A stretch of 64,000 nucleotides of DNA from Flavobacterium sp. HSC-61S13 (GCF_024171535.1 NZ_JALJZV010000009.1:62001-126000), one strand, 5' to 3'; shown: positions 8,973-16,458, counted from the stretch's first letter. Numbers and translations: made by a program. The notes: generated from the letters alone by a model not told the origin.

Positions 8973-9872
8973 TTATTTTTTACCGCTTCTTTTTGTCATA
9001 TCTGGCACTGCTTCTCCAGGTATTATTTGAGTAATGACTTTTACGTCTTTAACAAGTCTTTGAATTATTTTTGAAACAGGTTCTTTCGTTCTTGAACTTT
9101 CTTCAATTGCTTTTTGTATAATTTCTCCGTCTATTGTTTGACCTTCAGGAGCAATAATCATAGATTGTCTATTAAATGGAGCTGTGTTTACATCGTCAGC
9201 TCTAACCATTAATTTTTCTATTTCTTCAAACAATTCTTCATTTTCAAGTATTCCAACACCAGCATTCATAGAACCTTGGTTTATAATTATTTGATCTTCC
9301 ATTTGTTTTTGAAGTTCTATCATAAATAAATCCTCATCACTAAACGGAATATGAAAATCATTGAATTTTAAAAATATTCTGTCATCTACTATCATTTGTA
9401 TATGATAATGAGGTTCGGCACCAATTTTCGCATTTTGATGACCTTGCAAATCTGTATTACCCACAGAAAAAGCCCATTCAATATTTTTGTATCGGAATGT
9501 GGATTCTAAGAAAGAAGTTGAAGAAGTTTCGTTTTTTAAATCGTTGATGTTCGTTAAAAAAACTTCACTATTTGCTAACCAACGAAAATAACTATCTAGT
9601 TTAAAAAAACCGATTGGTTTCTTCAAATATGATTCAAAATGCTTTTTTCTAATTCCATTTGGATAAGTGAACCAATGAAAGCAAGTTTTAGATTCGTCAA
9701 AAGAGTCCATATCTCCACCGCAAAGAAAACATTTGCCGATTTTTAAATTTGATATAAACTCTTGATGAATACGTTTGTTTTCTTCATCCTGTTGCCTGTT
9801 TTTTTCTTCTATTAAATCAGCGCCTAAATTGTTGAAAAAAGATTTTAAATCTTGGTCTTTATATTTATTCAT
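8973..9872 (-). CDS. Unknown Cys/His-rich protein (cassette-like gene)
   Basis: Near its start (about residues 49-73) is KCFLCGGDMDSF…KTCFHWF, which could bind zinc through Cys-x2-Cys and Cys-x-His. A second group, AEPHYHIQMIVDD (about 160), places two histidines on what looks like a strand. The C-terminal third is acidic then basic (ends TKRSGKK). There is no signal peptide. No family is recognised. It is the first gene beside the AT-rich leader of recombinase remnant 1, on the opposite strand. Confidence 0.6.
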   Translation of the reverse strand: MNKYKDQDLKSFFNNLGADLIEEKNRQQDEENKRIHQEFISNLKIGKCFLCGGDMDSFDESKTCFHWFTYPNGIRKKHFESYLKKPIGFFKLDSYFRWLANSEVFLTNINDLKNETSSTSFLESTFRYKNIEWAFSVGNTDLQGHQNAKIGAEPHYHIQMIVDDRIFLKFNDFHIPFSDEDLFMIELQKQMEDQIIINQGSMNAGVGILENEELFEEIEKLMVRADDVNTAPFNRQSMIIAPEGQTIDGEIIQKAIEESSRTKEPVSKIIQRLVKDVKVITQIIPGEAVPDMTKRSGKK

Positions 9873-9879
9873 ACGGCTT

Positions 9880-10020
9880 GGTCTAAAATGGCGTATAACC
9901 TTGTTATTTCACGAAACAAGACACTGTGTAGTTTTGTAAAACAATACCTATATACGCATTTCGTTAAATTTGCTACGAATATAATTAGTTTTTTGTAAAT
10001 TAGATACTTAGAAAGTTATT
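9880..10020. promoter_or_regulatory. attI-like leader of recombinase remnant 1
   Basis: It lies between a cassette-like gene on the minus strand and the recombinase fragment on the plus strand, as attI does in integrons. It shares landmarks with 12537-12670: TTGTTATTTCACGAAACAA against TTGTTTTTTCACGAAACAA, then ACAATACCTATATACG and AATATAATTA. The plus strand has TAAATTTG at 9965-9972, a possible -7 box for the integrase. Confidence 0.4.
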
Positions 10021-10023
10021 TTT

Positions 10024-10197
10024 ATGGATAGCGAAACAATTCTAAAAACTTTACATAACCGATTGCAGGTACATCGATATGCTAATAATACTATAAAGTC
10101 ATATTGTGGTTATACCAACGCTACAGCGCGAGTCCTCTCGCGTGGGCTGTATTATATCCAACAACTCTCCATCATATTGTTTTTTTTACTTGTATAA
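10024..10197 (+). pseudogene. Tyrosine recombinase remnant 1 (integron-integrase-like N-terminus)
   Basis: The ATG at 10024 opens MDSETILKTLHNRLQVHRYA then NNTIKSYCGYTN, which reads like the start of the N-terminal SAM-like core-binding domain of tyrosine recombinases (pattern L..RL...RY...TI.SY..Y, as in IntI and XerD). After about 33 codons it runs into an R2 repeat and stops at 10197. The catalytic domain (R-HxxR-Y) is absent. It is therefore a 5' fragment, probably cut by the repeat. Confidence 0.6.
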
Positions 10198-10354
10198 AAA
10201 GTTTTTGTCTAAACATAAAACAGGAATGAGTCTTTTGACTAAGCCAAAAGAAAGGATTAACTCTGTCGACTTTCATTTTGTACGTTCGCAGAGGTTTTTG
10301 ATTACCGCACGAAAGGATTGACTCCGTCGAATTTCATTTCGTGCGGTAGCGGGG
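10119..10354 (+). repeat. R2 dispersed repeat, copy 2
   Basis: It aligns with 6868-7043 and carries an extra 40-60 bp because the terminal palindrome occurs twice, once degenerate at about 10251-10290 and once intact at 10306-10354. The end palindrome is CCGCACGAAA…TTTCGTGCGG. A second hairpin, GCGCGAGTCCTCTCGCG, is at its start. It truncates the recombinase fragment. Confidence 0.75.
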
Positions 10355-10373
10355 GGTGTCGTCTTAAGTTTTA

Positions 10374-11129
10374 TTATGTAACTAAATTAAAATCAATCCT
10401 AAGTACTTCACAAAATATAGTCATTACATGTAACGAGTTTACCCATCCACCACAACATTCAGGGCTCAAACAAAACGTAATCACAGTTAATTTATCCATT
10501 ACAGAATTAATTTTTTCCGCAAATAACCTTATGAATTCATTTGAAAAAACTTGAACCCTAGTACTGTTTAATGTATTAAAAAAATAGTCAATGTCAACAT
10601 TTAAAATCCAGTTCTGTTCCGAATCTTGATTTATATAGTCATCAATGTTGTTTAAGAAATCTACAAAACTTATTTCTTCTTTTATGAATTCTGGCTCGTG
10701 ATTACCGAAATCAAATGTTGAAAATATTGTGGTTCCATAGTAATTGTTATAGACTTCTCTCAAATTCAAAATATAGTTATCCCACCTAAAAGTTTTACTT
10801 CGTTCTCCATGTTGATTTTCTATGTATAAACCTTCATATTCTTGATAAGTTAACTCACGTAGATCTATTCCAGGTTGAATTATAGTTTCATTAACGGTAC
10901 TTGGATGATTTAGTAAATCATAATGCCTATCTATATGAATTAAATTATTATTTTCAACTTCTTCGATCTCATTTAGCCAACACCAAGCCGCGCATAAATG
11001 ATTATCCATTATGTAAATCTTATCTTGCTGAAACAAGAAATTTACATTTTCAATCATTGATTCAGCAAATTCTCCATTAAATTCTTTAATCCACATGTTC
11101 GTATTTTGATGTTTTTCCACAAATTGCAT
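10374..11129 (-). CDS. UPF0489 / peptide-arginase-like protein (cassette-like gene)
   Basis: I start it at the ATG at 11127-11129 (MQFVEKHQNTNMWIKEF), because the longer frame up to 11234 runs through the palindrome. IYIMDNHLCAAWCWL, NLIHIDRHYDLL and NVDIDYFFN fit the UPF0489 family. In that family, by established work, OspR-type members convert arginine to ornithine in RiPP precursors. DRHYD is a D-x-H-x-D metal motif and DID a second metal-binding pair, as in arginases. The length, 251 residues, is typical. No RiPP precursor or radical-SAM gene is nearby, so the substrate is open. Confidence 0.7.
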   Translation of the reverse strand: MQFVEKHQNTNMWIKEFNGEFAESMIENVNFLFQQDKIYIMDNHLCAAWCWLNEIEEVENNNLIHIDRHYDLLNHPSTVNETIIQPGIDLRELTYQEYEGLYIENQHGERSKTFRWDNYILNLREVYNNYYGTTIFSTFDFGNHEPEFIKEEISFVDFLNNIDDYINQDSEQNWILNVDIDYFFNTLNSTRVQVFSNEFIRLFAEKINSVMDKLTVITFCLSPECCGGWVNSLHVMTIFCEVLRIDFNLVT

Positions 11130-11130
11130 A

Positions 11131-11257
11131 CAACGTTTTGAATATTGCCGAAGGAGGGTATTTTTAGCACAAAAGTTCAATCGAAAAACGAAAGTTGAAC
11201 TTTGCAAAAATGCCCATTCGACGTCATTGAGCACCGTTTTTGCAATACCTTGTTAAC
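11131..11257 (-). other. attC-like palindromic element 4
   Basis: On the minus strand GGGCATTTTTGCAAAGTTCAA pairs with TTGAACTTTTGTGCTAAAAATACCC. The loop is short (CTTTCGTTTTTCGA). The outer TATTGC / GCAATA also pairs, with AAC and GTT at the extreme ends. This two-step fold with unpaired bases in one arm is the layout of attC sites. It occupies nearly all of the gap between two genes. Confidence 0.6.
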
Positions 11258-11265
11258 CGTTATTT

Positions 11266-12519
11266 TTATATTCCTAATTCAGCTATAAGGTCTTCTCTAC
11301 TTTGATTTGATAACCAAATTATGAATCCCTTATCAACAATATTTAATTTTAAATTGCTACTGTCATAATCAATTATTAGAGGTATAGTGTTTTTCTTGAC
11401 TTGTAAAGATGCTATAGATTTTAAAGCCTGTGTTAAATTACCAGGATTCAATTCGTGTTTTCTAGGATGTTCAACTTGTAAGAGAGCATTAATTTCATTT
11501 CTCTTTAATCCTTTTTCTAATTTTGAAATGTCTGCTTTAATGATAGCGTACATTATCCATCTATGCATCTCTAATTCAGTAGCTTGAAATCCTTCTGAAA
11601 TATTAGTAATCAAATTATTGTATCTACCAGAATGTTGATCTATAACATCTGAAATTATTACATCTAAACTTTCACAATTAATCTCTTTATTTTCATCTTG
11701 TGTTTGATTAATTTTATTGATTTTGCACAATTGATAGCACACTTCTTGAACTATATAGACATTATTCAAACTTTTTTTTATCAATTGTTTTTTACTCGCT
11801 TCTGGAATTGATATGTTCAGTAAGATTTCACCATCTCCTATTAAAGAATATAAATTCTCATCCGTCCATTCATCAGCATTAACTGATTTAATCCTCCCCG
11901 ATAAATCTCCATTTAAAGCAATAAGTCTATTTTCTTCTAACCAAACACCTACAACTATAAACGTTAAATCCGAATTTTCGTGTAAAGCTTTTAGTTCTAT
12001 TGCAAAATCTACCTGAGTTTCATCTTTTAGATAATGAAAATCTTCAATGATTATATATCTATTAAAATTTAGGCTTTTTAGTGCTTGTATAACATCGTTA
12101 ACATCATCAGGGTCTAATTCTAATAGTTTGAATTCCTTTTGGTTTACCTTTTCTCCTTCTAATTCACCCTCAATGTCAGCCTTTGCAAATAAGTTCCATC
12201 CAAATCCAACTTTAACCTTAGCCTTGCCCGAAATGGATTTTGTTTCAGAAACTTGAACAGTAAATCCAGCTTGCTTTAAAATGTTGACGTTTAAATTATA
12301 CAGGTCCATTTTATTATCACAATGAACAACTATATATTCTTCAGGATTAAGATTTTTTTTTCTCAAACTCGTTTTTCCTTGTTTTGAACTTCCAAAAATT
12401 ACGACATGATGTTTTCGATCCAATGCATCTTTAAAAATTGAATCTACTTCTCTTACAATATAGTTAAGTGGTAAATCTCTTTGTATTCCAAAGACATCTT
12501 TTGAGTTATTAATTTTCAT
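11266..12519 (-). CDS. P-loop ATPase, STAND/AAA-like (cassette-like gene)
   Basis: The protein has 417 residues. Walker A is FGSSKQGKTS (about 42-51), Walker B YIIIEDFHYL (about 155-164), followed by the strand TFIVVGVWLEENR (sensor-1-like). A helical C-terminal half follows, ending with a possible winged-helix region (KGLKRNEINALLQVEHP). It is cytoplasmic. Related single-gene ATPases are often regulators or defence proteins, but the sequence alone does not decide. It is the first cassette beside the leader of recombinase remnant 2. Confidence 0.7.
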   Translation of the reverse strand: MKINNSKDVFGIQRDLPLNYIVREVDSIFKDALDRKHHVVIFGSSKQGKTSLRKKNLNPEEYIVVHCDNKMDLYNLNVNILKQAGFTVQVSETKSISGKAKVKVGFGWNLFAKADIEGELEGEKVNQKEFKLLELDPDDVNDVIQALKSLNFNRYIIIEDFHYLKDETQVDFAIELKALHENSDLTFIVVGVWLEENRLIALNGDLSGRIKSVNADEWTDENLYSLIGDGEILLNISIPEASKKQLIKKSLNNVYIVQEVCYQLCKINKINQTQDENKEINCESLDVIISDVIDQHSGRYNNLITNISEGFQATELEMHRWIMYAIIKADISKLEKGLKRNEINALLQVEHPRKHELNPGNLTQALKSIASLQVKKNTIPLIIDYDSSNLKLNIVDKGFIIWLSNQSREDLIAELGI

Positions 12520-12536
12520 ACAATCTTCTTAAAAAT

Positions 12537-12670
12537 TACGGTTACCATTGTTTTTTCACGAAACAAAAAACGACAAAGCTTCGTGAAACTCCACTTATAT
12601 TTGAATATCGTAAAATTAAATGCTAATATAATTAATATTCTATGAATTGGACAATCATACTAAACAATAT
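12537..12670. promoter_or_regulatory. attI-like leader of recombinase remnant 2
   Basis: It is similar to 9880-10020 (see there) and lies in the same arrangement: cassette gene on the minus strand, recombinase fragment on the plus strand. The minus-strand sequence TAACCGTAATTTTTAAG just before the ATPase start resembles TTAGCCGTAATTTTAAA before the gene at 5604, which may be the cassette crossover edge. Confidence 0.4.
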
Positions 12671-12671
12671 T

Positions 12672-12793
12672 CATTGATAGCGAAATCAATTTTTATAAAA
12701 CGTAAACCCCGTAATATGGATAGCAAAGCAGGGATAAAAACATTGCCAAACAGCTTAAAAGTGTATCAGTATGCTCATACTACCATTAAGTAG
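12672..12793 (+). pseudogene. Tyrosine recombinase remnant 2 (duplicated, with stop codons)
   Basis: The ATG at 12716 opens MDSKAGIKTLPNSLKVYQYA then HTTIK and a TAG stop. It is homologous to remnant 1 (MDSETILKTLHNRLQVHRYA, NNTIK), and the frame continues as YTKIV after the stop. Just upstream, from 12672, ATTGATAGCGAAATCAATTT (IDSEINFYKT*) is another broken copy of the same start. So the first codons are present twice, both dead. An R1 repeat follows at 12824. Confidence 0.55.
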
Positions 12794-12823
12794 TATACGA
12801 AAATTGTAAGCGTAACTGAAAGT

Positions 12824-12912
12824 TTTAAACACAAAGAAAAACCACGGGCTGGCGCCCTGGCTTTTTTGTTTCCCCTACGCTTATGAAAATGAATTTTCAA
12901 CGTGAGGGATTA
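12824..12912 (+). repeat. R1 dispersed repeat, single copy
   Basis: This copy has the R1 core (AAACACAAAGAAAAACCACG, GGCTGGCGCCCTGG, TTTTTTGTTTCCCCTACGCT, TATGAAAATGAATTTTCAAC) but lies about 550 bp before the tandem array. Confidence 0.85.
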
Positions 12913-13057
12913 CTGCGTTTGTTGGCTTACCTAAAAAATTTTAGAAAACACCAAACACTTATTAAGTTATTCCCATTAATTCCAAGTTATTAGAAAATAC
13001 TTAATAAAATTTAAGTATTTTTCAAAACAATAAAAAACTTAAACCAATAAACATATT

Positions 13058-13261
13058 ATGAAAGATACAGCTGACAAAAAAAATCTAGCAAAATATAAAG
13101 AAGAAATCGCTAATTTAACAACCAAAGAACTTTTAGAGGAAAAGGCATATTTTACTTTTGCTTCGTATCGAGTACTAGAAAAAATTCATACTCAAATGAC
13201 TATTTTTATGGTTGTTTTCTTAATTAGTTTATTTATATCTATATTCTCATTTATTCTTTAA
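13058..13261 (+). CDS. Small membrane protein, unknown function
   Basis: The 67 residues have a charged helical first half (KKNLAKYKEEIANLTTKELLE) and a single C-terminal membrane segment (MTIFMVVFLISLFISIFSFIL), a plausible tail-anchored topology. It lies on the plus strand, alone between repeats, with an AT-rich leader. No family is recognised. The composition looks protein-like rather than random. Confidence 0.5.
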   Translation: MKDTADKKNLAKYKEEIANLTTKELLEEKAYFTFASYRVLEKIHTQMTIFMVVFLISLFISIFSFIL

Positions 13262-13461
13262 AAAGTTTTATCAATGAAAAAATCATGCCTATTTTTTCAA
13301 TAAAAGAGCACATTATAACTAACGATGTATTTTCAACCAATCATCTCTACTAATAATGAAATTAAAATAGATACCATACAATTTGGCAGCTATCAATTAA
13401 TGCCGAAACTCAAGTGTTACGAGATAAGTCAAAAGCGTGAGAAATAACTCATTTACAATGC

Positions 13462-14050
13462 GAGGGATTACTACGTGATCCCTAAGGGGGTTCAAAACAC
13501 AAAGAAAAACCACGGGCTAACGTCCTGGTTTTTTTGTTTCCCCTCCGCTTATGAAGATGAATTTTCAACGCGGGATTCTGTATATTGAAAAAGGGATTAC
13601 TCCGTGATCCCCAAGAGGGCTCAAAACACAAAGAAAAACCACGGGCTGGCGCCCTGGTTTTTTGTTTCCCCTACGCTTATGAAAATGAATTTTCAACGCG
13701 GGGGATTACTGCGTGATCCCAAAAGGGGTTCAAAACACAAAGAAAAACCACGGGCTGACGCCCTGGTTTTTTTGTTTCCCCTCCGCTTATGAAAATAAAT
13801 TTTCAACGCGGTGTTCGGTATATTGGAAAAGGGATTACTACGTGATCCCTAAGGGGTTTCAAAACACAAAGAAAAACCACGGGCTGACGCCCTGGTTTTT
13901 TTGTTTCCCCTACGCTTATGAAAATGAATTTTCAACGCTAGGGATTACTACGTGATCCCTAAGGGGTTTCAAAACACAAAGAAAAACCACGGGCTGACGC
14001 CCTAGTTTTTTTGTTTCCCCTCCGCTTATGAAAATAAATTTTCAACGCGG
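13462..14050 (+). repeat. R1 tandem array, five copies
   Basis: Copies start near 13463, 13592, 13702, 13831 and 13940, each about 107 bp. Every unit holds a first hairpin GGGATTAC-TAC-GTGATCCC and then a longer imperfect palindrome, AGGGG … AAAACCACGGGC TGAC GCCCTGGTTTT … CCCCT. It ends with CGCTTATGAAAATGAATTTT and CAACGC. After copies 1 and 3 an extra spacer like TTCTGTATATTGAAAAA is inserted, while copies 2 and 4 join directly, so the array has a two-copy higher-order period of about 240 bp. Confidence 0.9.
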
Positions 14051-14060
14051 GGGGAAACAA

Positions 14061-14090
14061 AAAAACCGATTGTTTTCACAATCGGTTTTT
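14061..14090. terminator. Terminator after tRNA-Ser
   Basis: AAAAACCGATTG-TTTTCA-CAATCGGTTTTT is a perfect stem with A and T runs on both sides, so it can act in both directions. It lies 6 bp beyond the 3' end of the tRNA. Confidence 0.8.
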
Positions 14091-14095
14091 CTTTG

Positions 14096-14183
14096 CAGAG
14101 AGGAAGGGATTCGAACCCTCGATACCCTTTTGAGGTATACACGCTTTCCAGGCGTGCGCCTTCGACCGCTCGGCCACCTCTCT
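14096..14183 (-). tRNA. tRNA-Ser (anticodon GGA)
   Basis: The minus strand folds as a class II tRNA of 88 nt: acceptor AGAGAGG / CCTCTCT with discriminator G, anticodon arm CACGC-CTGGAAA-GCGTG giving anticodon GGA, a long variable arm (TACCTCAAAAGGGTA) and the T arm GAGGGTTCGAATCCCTT. CCA is not encoded. Confidence 0.93.
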
Positions 14184-14278
14184 AATTCGAGTGCAAATAT
14201 AGGATATATATCGGATGTAAAAAGTTTTTTTATTGATATTTTTAAAGGAACAATCGTTCTGAGTATCCCTCCTTAACG

Positions 14279-15067
14279 CTATTTGACAAATACATCCCAC
14301 GAAAAACGCAGTATGGTAATTCCAACGATAATCAGAAAGAATATTCTTACAAAGGAGTTTCCTTTCAACAAGGCCAGCTTTACGCCTAAAAACGCCCCCA
14401 AAAGGTTAAAAACCGCCATCGGAATGGCATATTGATAAAGGATATGTCCCGATTGCGCGAAATACAACATCGCAGCTATATTCGTAGCAACATTGATGTA
14501 TTTAGCACTGGTCGTCGCTTGCAAAAAGTCATAACCGATCAACGATACAAAGGCAAGCAACAAAAAAGTTCCCGTTCCAGGGCCAATCATACCGTCGTAA
14601 AATCCAATCGCAAATCCAAAGACCAAACCGATAATCAATTGATTGATCTTAGTACGCGTCTGTTGAGAATGCAACCCCAAATCCTTGCGCGAGTACGTAT
14701 AGATCGCAATAGCAATCAACAAAACCAATATAACCGGCTTGATACCCGCCCCACTGACCAAGGTAATAGCATGTGCCCCCAATAAAGCCCCTCCAAAAGC
14801 CAAAGCAGCTATAGGCAACAACAACTTCCAATCAACCTCAACTCTCTTAGAGAAGCGGTAAGCCGAAAAAGCCGTACCCGTCAAAGAAGGTATTTTAGTG
14901 GTTCCAAATAAAGTGGCAATGGGATACTGCGGTAAGATAACCAACATCGCAGGCGTTTGAAGCAATCCCCCTCCACCTACTATAGAATCAATAAATCCCG
15001 CACATAACGATACCAAACACAACAACAAGGTTTCATAGGTAAATAAATCCTCAATAATTATTTCCAT
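14279..15067 (-). CDS. TauE/SafE (TSUP) family membrane transporter
   Basis: The protein of 262 residues has about eight membrane segments. The two family repeats are visible as GFIDSIVGGGGLLQTPAM (about 24) and GFYDGMIGPGTGTFLL (about 157). TSUP proteins move sulfite, sulfoacetate or other organic anions across the inner membrane. Here it is the last gene of the second pigment operon by position, 80 bp after the ligase gene. Whether it belongs to pigment synthesis is unclear. Confidence 0.85.
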   Translation of the reverse strand: MEIIIEDLFTYETLLLCLVSLCAGFIDSIVGGGGLLQTPAMLVILPQYPIATLFGTTKIPSLTGTAFSAYRFSKRVEVDWKLLLPIAALAFGGALLGAHAITLVSGAGIKPVILVLLIAIAIYTYSRKDLGLHSQQTRTKINQLIIGLVFGFAIGFYDGMIGPGTGTFLLLAFVSLIGYDFLQATTSAKYINVATNIAAMLYFAQSGHILYQYAIPMAVFNLLGAFLGVKLALLKGNSFVRIFFLIIVGITILRFSWDVFVK

Positions 15068-15147
15068 TTTTCTTTCGCCTAATCAACGACTGCTATAACA
15101 ACCGATTATCAATTCCTTAATTTATTCTCCTTTCAATTCTTTAAAAG

Positions 15148-16458
15148 CTACACCAAATTTTGTTGCGCCCTTTTATCGATAAAGGTCGTCGGTTTACGGT
15201 TCATCGGATTAAACACGATTTTCTGCAACACCTCGAAATCATTAAATTCTATACGCGGTGTTACCCGCAATTTCGCGCGAAATAAATCCTTGATTACATT
15301 TAAGAAATCAACTGAATCATTAGAGGTAACCACGCGAATTAATATGTCATCGGTACCGATATCGTTATTCGATATCTCGATTAAATGCAGTTTGATTTCG
15401 TCAAAAGACGCCAATAAATCATGCATCGCTGGCGGATATAAGGTCGTTCCCTTATATTTTATCATGTGTTGTTTACGGCCTTCAACCGGTCCAATTCTAT
15501 AGGTCGTTCTGCCACAAGAACAAACGTCCTCGTGCTTGCGTACCATATCACCCGTTTTAAATCGCAACAACGGCAAGGCCTCTATACCCAATGTAGTCAC
15601 GGTTAATTCTCCAATTTGTCCCGATGGTACCGGCTGATTGTTTTCATCTAAAATCTCGGTGATAATCAATTCCGGATGGTGATGCCCGCCTTGAAAGTGA
15701 TCACACTCCGTAAATGCAGCACTCATCTCCGTAGAAGCATAGGTCGAAAACAATTGGATATCCCATTTGTCCGTGATGCGCTGCGCGAGTATATTGGGTT
15801 TTAAATCAGCTGTCCTCAAGGTTTCGCCAATACAAATCACCCCTTGTATACTGGAGTTCTGATAATCAATGTGATTGATTTCAGCAAATTCTATCAATTT
15901 CAATAAGAATGAAGGTACACCAATCAGGTATTTCGGTTGGTATTTTAGGATGGAGTCCCATTGCAATTGCGGAATACCCGCTCCTACGCGGATTACCCCA
16001 GCTCCGAGTTTTCGCAAACCAAGGAAATACGCCAATCCAGCCATAAAACGGCGATCCATCGTAGTCATTAGTTGTACCAAATCACCCTGCTGTATACCCG
16101 CACATTGGAACGATATCATTTCATTATAGGCCAAACGATCCAGATCACCATCGGTAAGTCCAAAAGTCACCGGATTACCCAAAGTACCTGAAGTCGTCGC
16201 ATAATCGATAATCTGTTTTTTGGGAACACAAAAGAAATCGTCGTTATAAGCTTGTAAATCGTCTTTGGTGGTAATCGGTAAATCGCAAAGATCTTCTAGC
16301 GTATGTATACGATTGATATCAATCGTATTATCCTCAAATTGCTTGCGGTAATACGGTGAATGTTCCTTTACGTAAACTAATAGCGCGCGAAGTTTTTCTT
16401 CTTGAAAGGCTTTGATCGCCGCTGGCGAAGCCAACTCTATCGGTGGTATTATCTGCAT
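15148..16458 (-). CDS. PaaK-like adenylate-forming ligase of the flexirubin cluster
   Basis: This 436-residue member of the phenylacetate-CoA ligase type has YATTSGTLGNPVTFG (nucleotide-binding loop, about 88), IGVPSFLLKL, ICIGETLR, YASTEMS (about 240) and FKTGDM. A Cys pair, CSCG, lies before the C-terminal subdomain. Such enzymes activate aryl acids as adenylates and load CoA or ACP. In this setting p-coumarate from the ammonia-lyase is the likely substrate (inference). It overlaps the start of the next upstream gene's stop by 10 bp, so it is in the same operon. Confidence 0.8.
   Translation of the reverse strand: MQIIPPIELASPAAIKAFQEEKLRALLVYVKEHSPYYRKQFEDNTIDINRIHTLEDLCDLPITTKDDLQAYNDDFFCVPKKQIIDYATTSGTLGNPVTFGLTDGDLDRLAYNEMISFQCAGIQQGDLVQLMTTMDRRFMAGLAYFLGLRKLGAGVIRVGAGIPQLQWDSILKYQPKYLIGVPSFLLKLIEFAEINHIDYQNSSIQGVICIGETLRTADLKPNILAQRITDKWDIQLFSTYASTEMSAAFTECDHFQGGHHHPELIITEILDENNQPVPSGQIGELTVTTLGIEALPLLRFKTGDMVRKHEDVCSCGRTTYRIGPVEGRKQHMIKYKGTTLYPPAMHDLLASFDEIKLHLIEISNNDIGTDDILIRVVTSNDSVDFLNVIKDLFRAKLRVTPRIEFNDFEVLQKIVFNPMNRKPTTFIDKRAQQNLV

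Larger units (their letters stand above)
9873..10373. other. Gene-free stretch with recombinase remnant and R2
   Basis: The 500 bp hold the attI-like leader (9880-10020), the recombinase fragment (10024-10197) and an R2 repeat (10119-10354) that also abuts the stop of the arginase-like gene. No complete gene is present. Confidence 0.6.
12520..13057. other. Gene-free stretch with attI-like leader, recombinase remnant and R1
   Basis: The 538 bp hold the leader (12537-12670), a second broken recombinase start (12672-12793), a single R1 copy (12824-12912) and AT-rich sequence before the small gene at 13058. Confidence 0.6.
13262..14095. other. Gene-free stretch dominated by the R1 array
   Basis: After about 200 bp of AT-rich DNA without a gene come five R1 copies, a terminator-like hairpin and the 3' edge of the tRNA gene. 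Open frames that cross the repeats (for example 13604-13792 and 13713-13955) repeat the same peptide at each copy and are by-products of the repeat. Confidence 0.7.

Noticed and set aside
10106..10554. Plus-strand frames over R2 and the arginase-like gene
   Set aside because: They lie opposite a clear coding region or inside a repeat, and their composition is not protein-like.
13604..13955. Open frames through the R1 repeats
   Set aside because: They encode the same peptide at each copy, run through hairpins and have no start context; they are by-products of the repeat.
13462..14050. Regular repeats that could suggest a CRISPR array
   Set aside because: Units are about 107 bp and nearly identical throughout, without unique spacers of constant length, and no cas gene is near.
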